Positions 1 to 6,883 of a stretch of DNA of 12,580 nt are shown piece after piece. This DNA is from Bacteroidaceae bacterium. Its GTDB lineage: Bacteria; Bacteroidota; Bacteroidia; Bacteroidales; Bacteroidaceae. Positions within the stretch are counted from its first letter, which is position 1; each line of letters begins with the position of its first letter. A program made the translations under genes and the position numbers. The DNA lies in assembly GCA_016302965.1 (NCBI GenBank), contig JAEDMP010000072.1:1-12580 (forward strand), given 5' to 3'. A model generated the notes under the pieces. It worked only from the letters and a program-made list of their open reading frames with translations, was not told the DNA's origin and ran no database searches.

Positions 1-32
1 AATTGTAATATTTGAATGGGATTTTTGTGATG

Positions 33-1202
33 ATGGAAATAAAATATCTTGAACTTAAGAAGATTACTGCCATGCACGGCGAGGAGATACAGGAGGCCGT
101 GAGCCGGGTGGTGAGCGGCGGATGGTATCTGCAGGGCGAGGCCAACCGCCGTTTCGAAGAGCATTATGCCGCCTACAACCATGCACGCTATTGTGTGGGC
201 TGCGCCAACGGACTGGATGCGCTCACGCTCACGCTGCGCGCCTATATGGAGATGGGCGTGATGGAGGCGGGTGACGAGGTAGTGGTGCCTGCCAACACCT
301 ATATCGCCACCATCCTCGCCATCACCGAAAACGGGCTGAAGGCCGTACTGGTGGAGCCCCGCCCCGACACGTTCCAGATAGACGACCGGCTGATTGAGGA
401 GGCCATCACCCCACGCACCAAGGCACTGATGCTCGTGAATCTCTATGGGCGCAACGCCTTCACGCCCCATATCGCCGACCTCTGTCGCCGCCATCATCTG
501 CAGCTCCTCATCGACCATGCCCAAGGCCATGGTCTCTACACCCCTTCGGGCGAGGTGGTGGCTCCCGGCTCGCCCTCATCGCCCTATCACGACACTTCGA
601 TAGAGGTCACGCTCTGCCACTCTTTCTACCCTGGCAAGAACCTGGGTGCCCTGGGCGACGGAGGTGCCGTGACTACCGACAACGAGCAGTTGGCCACTCT
701 GGTGCGCACACTGGCCAACTATGGGTCGGCACGCAAATATGTGTTCGACTATTGCGGGCGCAACAGCCGCTTGGACGAGATCCAGGCTGCCGTGCTCGAT
801 GTAAAGCTGCGCCATCTCGATGATGACAACCGCCAGCGGAGGCTCATGGCCCGCAGGCTGATTGAGGAGGTGGACCATCCCCTGTTCCAGTTGCCGTCGA
901 TGGACTATTGGCAGCAGAGTGTGTTCCACATCTTCCCCGTCCTCTGTCCCCGGCGTGACGCACTGCAACAGTATCTGTCCGAGGCAGGCATCCAGACCCT
1001 CATCCACTATCCCATCCCTCCCCATCTCCAGCAATGCTACCGTCAAGGAAACACAAGCGCTCTTCTCAGATTGCCAGTAGATGGACTACCTCTGACCGAG
1101 TCCATCCACCAACAGGAAATCAGCCTCCCTTGCAGCCAGGTGCTGACTGAAAAGGAGACTGATTATCTCATCCAGACCCTGCGGCGTTTCGCCAACAGAT
1201 AG
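33..1202 (+). CDS. DegT/DnrJ/EryC1/StrS-family PLP sugar aminotransferase
   Basis: This is probably a cytosolic aminotransferase that puts an amino group on a keto-sugar nucleotide for surface polysaccharide or glycan synthesis. The 389-residue length is normal for the family. Fold-type I signatures are visible: the nucleotide-sugar entry region with NGLDALTL near residue 60, PANTYIAT near 86-93, the cofactor-pairing Asp at about 161 in LLIDHAQ, and the Schiff-base lysine at about 202 in SFYPGKNLGALGDGGA. The opening (MEIKYLELKK) resembles the 3-ketohexose aminotransferases of the QdtB/FdtB type, but the exact sugar cannot be told. About 18 extra residues lie between the Asp and Lys motifs. 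I chose the ATG at 33 because it gives the usual short lead before the first motif; ATG 30 and TTG 12 are in frame, with a stop at 6-8. It converges on fabI, and any sugar-pathway partners would lie left of the window. Confidence 0.88.
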   Translation: MEIKYLELKKITAMHGEEIQEAVSRVVSGGWYLQGEANRRFEEHYAAYNHARYCVGCANGLDALTLTLRAYMEMGVMEAGDEVVVPANTYIATILAITENGLKAVLVEPRPDTFQIDDRLIEEAITPRTKALMLVNLYGRNAFTPHIADLCRRHHLQLLIDHAQGHGLYTPSGEVVAPGSPSSPYHDTSIEVTLCHSFYPGKNLGALGDGGAVTTDNEQLATLVRTLANYGSARKYVFDYCGRNSRLDEIQAAVLDVKLRHLDDDNRQRRLMARRLIEEVDHPLFQLPSMDYWQQSVFHIFPVLCPRRDALQQYLSEAGIQTLIHYPIPPHLQQCYRQGNTSALLRLPVDGLPLTESIHQQEISLPCSQVLTEKETDYLIQTLRRFANR

Positions 1203-1285
1203 CCTTGCATTGATGCTTGTTTTTGTCCGATTGCGGGTTTGCCTTACTCCTGAGGATACACAGATTCCCAAGAGATTCCAGAGGA

Positions 1286-2143
1286 TTATCCGTAGATAAT
1301 CTTGCCGTTCTCATCCTCATAGGGGGTGAGATCCTTGGCATACTGGTTCATGGCACGCAGACTCATACCCATTGAAGAGAAACCACCGTCGTGGAAGAGG
1401 TTCTGCATGGTCACCTTACGGGTGAAATCGCTGAACATCATCACGCAATAGTTGGCACACTCTTCGGCGGTAGCGTTGCCGAGTGGCGACATCTTGTTCG
1501 AGAAGTCCATCAGGTTTTCCATATCCTTGATACCCTTGCCGGCCGTAGTGGGCGTGGGCGACTGTGAGATGGTATTGATGCGCACGTTCTTCTCGCGTCC
1601 GTAGATATATCCGAAGCTGCGGGCGATGCTCTCAAGCATGCTCTTGGCATCGGCCATGTCGTTGTAGCCGAAGAAGGTACGCTGCGAGGCCACGTAGGTG
1701 AGGGCAACCACCGAACCATATTCAGCGATGGCATCCTGCTTCTTGGCCACCTGCAGCATCTTATGGAAGGAGATGGCAGAGATGTCGAGCGTCTTCTGCA
1801 GATAGTTGTAGTCGAGGTCATCATAAGTGCGGTGCTTGCGCACGTTGGGGCTCATGCCGATGGAGTGGAGCACGAAGTCAATCTTTCCTCCGAGCAGTTT
1901 GACCGACTCCTCGAACACTTTCTCCAGGTCTTCCACACTCGTGGCATCAGCAGCCACGATGGGGGCATTGAGTTGTTTGCTGAGTTCATCCAGTTCGCCC
2001 ATGCGCAAAGCCATGGGGGTGTTGCTGAGGGTGATACTGGCACCTTCTTCTACGGCTTTCACAGCCACTTTCCAGGCGATAGATTCAGAATTGAGCGCGC
2101 CGAAAATGATGCCGCGCTTGCCTTTCAATAAATTGTGAGACAT
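1286..2143 (-). CDS. fabI: Enoyl-[acyl-carrier-protein] reductase FabI
   Basis: FabI carries out the last, NAD(P)H-dependent reduction in each round of fatty acid elongation (trans-2-enoyl-ACP to acyl-ACP) in the cytosol. It is a divergent short-chain dehydrogenase of 285 residues. The N-terminal Rossmann segment reads KGKRGIIFGALN (residues 7-18) followed by SIAWKVA. The FabI-type active site is intact: Tyr150, Tyr160 and Lys167 with the expected ten- and six-residue spacings (E. coli Tyr146, Tyr156, Lys163). The C-terminal LFHDGGFSSMG near 249-259 is also typical. An upstream in-frame ATG at 2191 would add 16 residues, but it lies at or upstream of the predicted transcription start, so the ATG at 2143 (MSHNLLKGKRG) is the right start. 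The gene is monocistronic here, diverging from mnmE and converging on the aminotransferase. No intrinsic terminator is obvious in the 83 bases after its stop. Confidence 0.96.
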   Translation of the reverse strand: MSHNLLKGKRGIIFGALNSESIAWKVAVKAVEEGASITLSNTPMALRMGELDELSKQLNAPIVAADATSVEDLEKVFEESVKLLGGKIDFVLHSIGMSPNVRKHRTYDDLDYNYLQKTLDISAISFHKMLQVAKKQDAIAEYGSVVALTYVASQRTFFGYNDMADAKSMLESIARSFGYIYGREKNVRINTISQSPTPTTAGKGIKDMENLMDFSNKMSPLGNATAEECANYCVMMFSDFTRKVTMQNLFHDGGFSSMGMSLRAMNQYAKDLTPYEDENGKIIYG

Positions 2144-2185
2144 CTTAAAATAATGTAATAATACTACTATGGATTGAAAATTTCG

Positions 2186-2208
2186 GCACAAAATTACAAC
2201 TTTTGTGC
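2186..2208. promoter_or_regulatory. Possible operator dyad over the fabI -7 box
   Basis: GCACAAAA (2186-2193) and TTTTGTGC (2201-2208) form a perfect inverted repeat with a 7-base spacer, placed over the -7 element and just upstream of the predicted start of fabI. The right-hand half extends to TTTGTGCAAT (2202-2211), which recurs as a direct copy at 2305-2314 in the mnmE leader. The position suits a repressor site. No regulator is known from this sequence, and the promoter consensus itself supplies part of the motif. Confidence 0.35.
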
Positions 2209-2220
2209 AATATCTGCAAA
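2189..2220 (-). promoter_or_regulatory. fabI promoter, Bacteroidetes type
   Basis: On the minus strand a -33 element TTTG (2220-2217) and a -7 element TAATTTTG (2196-2189) are separated by exactly 20 bases, matching the Bacteroidetes TTTG-N20-TAnnTTTG consensus. Transcription should start near 2182-2184, giving a leader of about 40 bases before the ATG at 2143. A perfect 8-bp dyad overlaps the -7 element. Confidence 0.8.
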
Positions 2221-2246
2221 TATTTTATCAAAATTGAGGGTTTAAT

Positions 2247-2278
2247 CTTGTTTTTTTCATGGATTCTGCGTACCTTTG
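2247..2278 (+). promoter_or_regulatory. mnmE promoter, Bacteroidetes type
   Basis: A -33 element CTTG (2247-2250) precedes the -7 element TACCTTTG (2271-2278) by 20 bases. Transcription should begin near 2283-2285, giving a leader of about 64 bases before ATG 2348. That placement supports rejecting the longer reading frame that opens at 2288. Confidence 0.75.
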
Positions 2279-2347
2279 AGGCTATAAATGCACATATCTC
2301 AAGATTTGTGCAATCAAAATCAGGAGTTATATCATACGAAACAGATT

Positions 2348-3742
2348 ATGAGAGACGACACCATCTGCGCCGTGGCAACAGCCATCGGAGGCGCCATTGC
2401 CATCATCCGCGTATCGGGTCCGGAAGCTATAGCCGCCACGGACCGCATCTTCAGCAAACCGCTCAGCCAGGCCGGGGGGCAGACGCTCCATTACGGCTGG
2501 ATTATCGCCCCGGCAGGGGGAGTAGAAGGCGAGGGCGAGGTTGTAGACGAAGTGATGGTGAGTGTGTTTCGTGCGCCTCACTCGTATACGGGTGAAGATG
2601 CCACGGAAATCAGTTGCCACGGGTCGAGGTATATCGTGAACCGGGTGATGCAGCTGCTCATTGAGGGCGGTTGTCGGCAGGCCTTGGGCGGAGAGTTCAC
2701 GCAGCGGGCGTTTCTGGCCGGCAAACTGGACCTGAGCCAGGCCGAGGCTGTGGCCGACCTCATCGCCTCATCGAACCGTGCCGCCCACCATACCGCCATG
2801 AACCAGTTGCGCGGCAGCGTATCGACCGAGTTGTCTGCCCTGCGCGACCAACTGATGCTCATGACCTCGCTGCTGGAACTGGAACTCGACTTCAGCGACC
2901 ACGAGGAACTCGAGTTTGCCGACCGCTCCGAACTCCAACAGCTCTCGCATACCATCCTCGCCCATCTGCAGCATCTGGCCTCTACCTTTGCCGCAGGTTC
3001 CGCCATCAAAGAAGGCATACCCGTGGCTATCGTGGGCAAGACCAATGTGGGCAAGAGCACCCTGCTCAACCAGTTGGTGGGCGAAGAGCGGGCCATCGTC
3101 AGTTCGGTCCATGGCACCACGCGTGACGTCATCGAAGACTGTATCACCATCGAGGGCATCTGTTTCCGCATGATCGATACGGCTGGCCTGCGCTCCACCA
3201 CCGACGAGGTGGAGCAGATTGGCATCGGCCGCACCTTCCGCAAACTCTCCGAAGCCTCCATCGTGCTCTGGGTGGTTGACGAGGTGCCTACTCCAGAAGA
3301 AATGGCCGACATGGAGAGCCGTTGCCAGGAGAAACAACTCATCATCGTCAACAACAAGACCGACATAGCAGACCTCACCCCCACCCTCCGCCAGCTCATA
3401 GCCTCGCACAAGGATGGCAGCCTGGACATCATCGGCATCAGTGCCCGTCAGGGCGAATCCATTCCCGCCCTTCGTCAAGCCATCCTCCGTGCAGCCCATC
3501 TGCCCGACCTCAGTTCGTCGGACGCCATCATCTCTTCGGCCCGCCATTATGATGCGCTACGTCAGGCAGAAGCCCATCTGAGCCGGGTCATCGTGGGGCT
3601 CGACAGCGGATTGAGCGGCGACCTGCTGAGTGAAGACCTGCGGCTCTGCCTCCACTCCCTCGGCGAGATTACAGGCCAGGAAACCTTCTCCTCGTCCGCC
3701 GTTCTCGAAAACATCTTTTCCCGCTTTTGCATCGGGAAGTAG
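2348..3742 (+). CDS. mnmE: tRNA uridine-5-carboxymethylaminomethyl(34) synthesis GTPase MnmE
   Basis: MnmE works with MnmG to install the (carboxymethyl)aminomethyl group on C5 of wobble uridine 34 in tRNAs, using a folate one-carbon donor and GTP hydrolysis. The 464-residue protein has the full layout. An N-terminal folate-binding domain (about 1-118) starts DTICAVAT. A helical region follows, and the inserted G domain carries G1 GKTNVGKS (230-237), switch TTRD (257-260), G3 DTAG (277-280), G4 NKTD (336-339) and an ISA motif near 364. The C terminus is the invariant CIGK, whose Cys461 is needed for modification in the E. coli protein. ATG 2348 was chosen because MRDDTICAVAT aligns with the family start; the in-frame ATG at 2288 adds 20 residues that do not fit. 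It has its own promoter divergent from fabI, and ogt follows 44 bases downstream on the same strand. Confidence 0.97.
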   Translation: MRDDTICAVATAIGGAIAIIRVSGPEAIAATDRIFSKPLSQAGGQTLHYGWIIAPAGGVEGEGEVVDEVMVSVFRAPHSYTGEDATEISCHGSRYIVNRVMQLLIEGGCRQALGGEFTQRAFLAGKLDLSQAEAVADLIASSNRAAHHTAMNQLRGSVSTELSALRDQLMLMTSLLELELDFSDHEELEFADRSELQQLSHTILAHLQHLASTFAAGSAIKEGIPVAIVGKTNVGKSTLLNQLVGEERAIVSSVHGTTRDVIEDCITIEGICFRMIDTAGLRSTTDEVEQIGIGRTFRKLSEASIVLWVVDEVPTPEEMADMESRCQEKQLIIVNNKTDIADLTPTLRQLIASHKDGSLDIIGISARQGESIPALRQAILRAAHLPDLSSSDAIISSARHYDALRQAEAHLSRVIVGLDSGLSGDLLSEDLRLCLHSLGEITGQETFSSSAVLENIFSRFCIGK

Positions 3743-3786
3743 TTGTTAACCAATTAAATACAACAAATATAACCTGTACATGACAA

Positions 3787-4359
3787 ATGGTTTACATACA
3801 ATATTACAACTCCCCCTGCGGGGAACTCATCCTGGCATCCACGGGCGACGAACTGTGTCTGTGCGACTGGAACGGACTGCCATGTGCCGATCGGAACATG
3901 CGCAGGATTGGGCGATACATGCATGCTGATTTCTGCGTTGCCCCGTCCGCTGTTCTCGAAAAGACCAAGAGGCAGCTGGATGAGTATTTTGCAGGCAAGC
4001 GCAAGCTGTTCGATATTCAGCTGCACCCTGTAGGCACTGATTTTCAGCGCCGGGTATGGAGCGCATTGTCCGACATCCCATACGGAGAAACAAGGAGCTA
4101 TATGGAGATAGCCACGAGGATTGGCCATGCAAGGGGTGTGAGGGCCGTGGCACAAGCCATTGGCGCCAACGGCATCGGCATCCTAATCCCCTGCCATCGC
4201 GTCATTGGCAGCAACAGCTCGCTGACCGGCTTTGCGGGAGGACTGGACAAAAAAGAGTATTTGTTGGAACTTGAGAGGAAAACCTGTAACCAAATAGCAT
4301 CGCCCACCCATGAACATCGAAGAAGCAGGAACCTTCACCCAGCCGCAAAAGAATGTTAA
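3787..4359 (+). CDS. ogt: Methylated-DNA--protein-cysteine methyltransferase (O6-alkylguanine repair)
   Basis: This suicide DNA repair protein moves the methyl group from O6-methylguanine (or O4-methylthymine) to its own cysteine. The 190-residue protein has the N-terminal ribonuclease-like domain (SPCGELILAS at 9-18) and the C-terminal catalytic domain. The acceptor Cys136 lies in ILIPCHRVIG. By spacing to human MGMT, the arginine finger is Arg119, the hinge Asn is Asn128 and the flipping Tyr is Tyr105 in GETRSY, so the protein should be active. After GGLDKKEYLLELERK the family normally ends. Here a tail of about 25 residues, rich in His, Arg and Pro, follows with no family resemblance. There is no Ada regulatory domain, so this is the stand-alone form. 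The 44-base gap after mnmE contains no clear promoter, so the two are probably cotranscribed. Confidence 0.93.
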   Translation: MVYIQYYNSPCGELILASTGDELCLCDWNGLPCADRNMRRIGRYMHADFCVAPSAVLEKTKRQLDEYFAGKRKLFDIQLHPVGTDFQRRVWSALSDIPYGETRSYMEIATRIGHARGVRAVAQAIGANGIGILIPCHRVIGSNSSLTGFAGGLDKKEYLLELERKTCNQIASPTHEHRRSRNLHPAAKEC

Positions 4360-4409
4360 AGTTCATGCCATAGCCGCGCCCCATAGCCCGTTATCTCGAA
4401 AATACTCCG

Positions 4410-4417
4410 TATATTTG
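4410..4417 (+). promoter_or_regulatory. Possible -7 element of the AlaX-nitroreductase gene run
   Basis: TATATTTG (4410-4417) matches the Bacteroidetes -7 consensus and lies 66 bases before the ATG at 4483. No good TTTG or TTG is found 19-22 bases upstream (closest is TTA at 4391), so the promoter would be weak or factor-dependent. Confidence 0.4.
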
Positions 4418-4482
4418 CAGACTGAGGCCAAAAGGCATCCTCACCAACCGCCACCTATTATTATATATAACCACCCTGCCCC

Positions 4483-4974
4483 ATGGAACAACCGGCACTC
4501 AACAGCCACAACAAGGAGGAGCACCGCCCCTCGCATACAGCCGAACATCTGCTCAACCAGACGATGGTGAGGATGTTCGGATGCGAACGCTCACGGAACG
4601 CCCATATCGAGCGGAAGAAATCGAAAATCAACTACCACCTCAGCACCTGCCCCACAGCCGGGGAGATTGCCGAGGTGGAACGACGGATGAACGAACTCAT
4701 CCGCCAAGACCTGCCTGTGGACTACCAGTTTGTCACCCGCGACCAGATTCCCGAGGGAGTGAAGCTCGACCGGCTGCCCGAGGATGCCAGCGAGACGCTC
4801 AGGCTGGTGCGCATAGGCGACTACGACATCTGTCCCTGCATCGGACAGCACGTGGCATCGACACGTGAGATAGGCTCCTTCCGCATCACCAGCACCAGTT
4901 TCACCAACGGCTCCTTCCGCATCGTATTCAAGACGGAACAGCCCCAAGACCAGGGCACCAATAACCAGCATTAA
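4483..4974 (+). CDS. AlaX-like alanyl/threonyl-tRNA editing (second additional) domain protein
   Basis: This stand-alone relative of the editing domain of alanyl- and threonyl-tRNA synthetases probably hydrolyses mischarged tRNA (such as Ser- or Gly-tRNA-Ala) in trans. The 163 residues contain both zinc-site halves of the family: HTAEH (His18 and His22, HxxxH) and CIGQH (Cys119 and His123, CxxxH) within the SAD segment LRLVRIGDYDICPC. The aminoacylation and synthetase C-Ala regions are absent, so it is a small free-standing editor rather than a synthetase fragment. The tRNA specificity cannot be read from the sequence. It is the first gene of a closely spaced plus-strand run (30 bases to the next start). 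Its stop codon lies inside a 13-bp tandem duplication. The ATG at 4483 is the only sensible start before the first HxxxH. Confidence 0.82.
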   Translation: MEQPALNSHNKEEHRPSHTAEHLLNQTMVRMFGCERSRNAHIERKKSKINYHLSTCPTAGEIAEVERRMNELIRQDLPVDYQFVTRDQIPEGVKLDRLPEDASETLRLVRIGDYDICPCIGQHVASTREIGSFRITSTSFTNGSFRIVFKTEQPQDQGTNNQH

Positions 4975-4991
4975 CATTCAGCATTAACATC
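4966..4991 (+). repeat. 13-bp tandem duplication spanning the editing-protein stop codon
   Basis: CAGCATTAACAT occurs at 4966-4977 and again at 4979-4990 with a 13-base period. The first unit contains the last codons and TAA stop (4972-4974) of the editing protein; the second lies in the spacer before the next gene. This looks like a slippage duplication. Confidence 0.8.
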
Positions 4992-5004
4992 AAGAACAAG
5001 AAAT

Positions 5005-5607
5005 ATGGACAACAGCGCATTTTTCAAACTCTCCTACGGGCTCTTCGTCGTGACAGCCCACGAAGGCGACAAGGACAACGGTTGCATCACCAATACTGTG
5101 GTGCAGCAGACAGTAACCCCCAACCGCATCTCGGTCACCATCAACAAGAACAACCTCACCCACGACATGATTCTCAGAACGGGGGTGTTCAACGTGTCCG
5201 TGCTCTCGGAAAACGCCCGCTTCGACACCTTCAAGCATTGGGGATTCCAGAGCGGGAAGAACGTGGACAAGACCCTCGGCATCAGCTTCTACCGGCTGGA
5301 AAACGGCGTTATCTATATCGTGGATGGCGTGAACGCCGTCATCTCGGCCAAGGTGGAACAGGCCATTGACCTGGGCACCCATACGCTCTTCATCGCCGAA
5401 GTGACCGATGCCTTCAGCACCGAAGAAGACCCCTCGGCCACCTACGCCTACTATCACAAACGCATCAAGCCCGCCCCGCAGCAACCCAAGAAGAAGGGAT
5501 GGATCTGCACCGTCTGCGGATATATCTACGAGGGCGAAACGCTGCCCGACGACTTCGTCTGCCCCACCTGCAAGCATCCGGCATCCGACTTCAAACCCAC
5601 CGAGTAA
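5005..5607 (+). CDS. Flavin reductase-like FMN protein fused to rubredoxin
   Basis: This 200-residue cytosolic redox protein has two parts. Residues 1 to about 152 form a flavin reductase-like split-barrel FMN-binding domain (SYGLFVVTAHEG near 10-21, then NGCITNTVVQQT and TPNRISVTINKNN). After a Pro/Lys-rich linker (about 155-164), residues 165-200 form a rubredoxin with four iron ligands, Cys168, Cys171, Cys186 and Cys189, in CTVCGY and CPTCK. This is the architecture of high-molecular-weight rubredoxins, which in anaerobes such as Moorella accept electrons from NAD(P)H and pass them to flavodiiron oxygen or NO reductases. No flavodiiron partner is in this window, so the acceptor is unknown. 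It sits between the tRNA editing gene and a nitroreductase in the same run, 24 bases before the latter, which suggests a shared redox or oxygen-tolerance role (inference). Confidence 0.9.
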   Translation: MDNSAFFKLSYGLFVVTAHEGDKDNGCITNTVVQQTVTPNRISVTINKNNLTHDMILRTGVFNVSVLSENARFDTFKHWGFQSGKNVDKTLGISFYRLENGVIYIVDGVNAVISAKVEQAIDLGTHTLFIAEVTDAFSTEEDPSATYAYYHKRIKPAPQQPKKKGWICTVCGYIYEGETLPDDFVCPTCKHPASDFKPTE

Positions 5608-5631
5608 CCCCCACACCAAACGATTCCCATC

Positions 5632-6267
5632 ATGACTATCAAAACCACCATCACCGCCATCGCCATGACTACCCTCATGCTCACGGGCTGCAGCCAGACA
5701 AGCGAACAGCCAGACCAGGCCACAACGGCCGACCAGACCCTCACCGAACTCATCATGAGCCGGCGTAGCATCCGCCAATACAAAGATTCGACCATCAGCC
5801 GCGAGACGCTCGATGCCATCCTCGACTGCGGCATCAATGCCCCTAACGGCAAGAACCTGCAGTCCTACGAGATACGCGTACTCTCTCCCGCCCTCATCGA
5901 CAGCATCACCCAAGCCGTCGTGAGTGACAATCCCAAGATTGCCGAGCGCGAGGGCTTCAAGAATATCTTTGTCAATGCCCCCTGCGTCATCTGCATCGCC
6001 AACGACACACGCTATGACATGAGCCAAATCGACTGCGGACTGCTCGGACAGAACATCATCCTCTCGGCATGGGCCAAAGGCATCGGCTCCTGCTGTCTCG
6101 GCAGTTCGGCCCGATGGATGCTCGACTCGCCTTCGGCCAAACCCTTCCTCGACCGCATGGATTTCCCGGAAGGTTACCAGCTGCTCTACTGCATCGCACT
6201 CGGCTATCCCGACGAGACCCCACAGGCCAAACCCCGCCGCACAGACATGATCAGATACATAGAATAA
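5632..6267 (+). CDS. Nitroreductase-family lipoprotein
   Basis: This 211-residue protein of the FMN-dependent nitroreductase family carries an export signal. The first 20 residues are a short basic and hydrophobic segment ending in the lipobox LTGC (Cys20), so it should be a membrane-anchored lipoprotein. A polar linker follows to about residue 37. The nitroreductase domain then starts with the phosphate-binding SRRSIRQYKD (43-52) and continues with NAPNGKNLQS near 75, DCGLLGQNIILSAWAKGIGSC in the middle and a family-typical LGYPDE near the end. Family members reduce nitroaromatics, quinones or flavins using NAD(P)H. Such cofactors are not expected outside the cytoplasm, so the electron donor here is unclear. 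It follows the flavin reductase-rubredoxin gene by 24 bases. A start at Met12 or Met16 would destroy the signal peptide, so ATG 5632 is preferred. Confidence 0.9.
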   Translation: MTIKTTITAIAMTTLMLTGCSQTSEQPDQATTADQTLTELIMSRRSIRQYKDSTISRETLDAILDCGINAPNGKNLQSYEIRVLSPALIDSITQAVVSDNPKIAEREGFKNIFVNAPCVICIANDTRYDMSQIDCGLLGQNIILSAWAKGIGSCCLGSSARWMLDSPSAKPFLDRMDFPEGYQLLYCIALGYPDETPQAKPRRTDMIRYIE

Positions 6268-6289
6268 AAAAAAACACATCCATATCCAC

Positions 6290-6595
6290 ATGAACTATTC
6301 CGGCCTCTTGATAGCCATCATCACCTTCGCGGTAATCGGTGTCTTCCACCCCATCGTCATCAAGGGTGAGTATTATTTCGGCACCCGATGCTGGTGGGTC
6401 TTCGCCCTGGCAGGCGTGGCCGCCATCATCGCAAGCCTGCTCACAGCCGACCCGCTGCTCAGTCCGATTCTTGGAGTCGTGGGATGCTCCTGCCTATGGA
6501 GCATCCTCGAGATATTCGAACAGAAACAGAGGGTGGAAAAGGGATGGTTTCCCATGAACCCGAAACGCAAGAAGGAGTATAAGAGAAAAGACTGA
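6290..6595 (+). CDS. DUF4491 family small membrane protein
   Basis: This 101-residue inner-membrane protein belongs to an uncharacterised family. Three hydrophobic stretches are seen, at roughly residues 4-24, 34-54 and 58-74, followed by a basic, soluble tail ending in a run of Lys and Arg. The signatures GVFHPIVIKGEYYFGTRCWW (about 17-36) and LEIFEQKQRVEKGWFPMNPK (about 73-92) agree with DUF4491 as I remember it. No function is known. It is the last gene of the run, starting 22 bases after the nitroreductase stop across an A9 tract. No intrinsic terminator is obvious after it. Confidence 0.8.
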   Translation: MNYSGLLIAIITFAVIGVFHPIVIKGEYYFGTRCWWVFALAGVAAIIASLLTADPLLSPILGVVGCSCLWSILEIFEQKQRVEKGWFPMNPKRKKEYKRKD

Positions 6596-6731
6596 CAACA
6601 CCATTAGCGATTATCCATAAGCAATCCGTAAGCAATCACAGCATGGACAAGAAAGACGAAACGCCCATGTTCATCACCGAACTCTGGACCTGATTTTATT
6701 TGTTAACATTTCGTAAAATAGTGCGCCCATA
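6596..6731 (+). other. Intergenic stretch with short repeats and a 16-codon open frame
   Basis: This stretch holds a 9-bp direct repeat TAAGCAATC at 6618-6626 and 6629-6637 (11-base period), with a degenerate earlier copy. It also holds a tiny frame at 6643-6693 reading MDKKDETPMFITELWT. The frame has plausible amino-acid use and ends 63 bases before the SRP promoter -7 box. It could be a microprotein or the 5' stub of a lost gene. No homology is claimed. Confidence 0.3.
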
Positions 6732-6763
6732 TTTGTTTCTTCGGAAATAAAGTGTTACCTTTG
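6732..6763 (+). promoter_or_regulatory. Promoter of the SRP RNA-tRNA-Thr unit
   Basis: TTTG (6732-6735), 20 bases, then TACCTTTG (6756-6763) is a consensus Bacteroidetes promoter. Transcription should start near 6768-6771, about 10-13 bases before the mature SRP RNA. The tRNA that follows has no promoter of its own, so this one should drive both RNAs. Confidence 0.85.
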
Positions 6764-6780
6764 CACCCGCTTAAACGCAT

Positions 6781-6883
6781 GACGGGCAAGTCTTGCACGG
6801 CCAGCTCCCTTCGAATCCTCCAGGACGGGAACGTAGCAAAGGTAGTTGGTTGTAGCGGCGCGATGTAAGTAGCTTGCCCACCC
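6781..6883 (+). ncRNA. ffs: Signal recognition particle RNA, small bacterial (4.5S) type
   Basis: This RNA scaffolds Ffh in the signal recognition particle, which targets nascent membrane proteins. The ends pair as GGGCAAG (6784-6790) with CTTGCCC (6873-6879). The diagnostic Ffh-binding tip is complete: CAGG (6821-6824), ACG stem, GGAA tetraloop (6828-6831), CGT stem, AGCA (6835-6838), which is the symmetric-loop signature of helix 8. The size of about 100 nt without an Alu domain marks the small Gram-negative form. Exact mature ends are estimated from the terminal helix. A strong promoter lies just upstream and tRNA-Thr begins directly after. Confidence 0.9.

Noticed and set aside
1203..1285. 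A terminator between the convergent aminotransferase and fabI genes
   Set aside because: I found no stem followed by a T-run in these 83 bases. Termination here may be factor dependent.
2288..2347. A 20-residue N-terminal extension of MnmE from ATG 2288
   Set aside because: The residues do not fit the family, and the predicted transcript starts within a few bases of that ATG. The ATG at 2348 gives the normal protein start.
4990..6291. A 433-codon minus-strand frame opposite the flavin reductase and nitroreductase genes
   Set aside because: It covers two convincing plus-strand genes with clear domains. The translation is low in recognisable motifs and rich in His, Gly and Val, as shadows often are.
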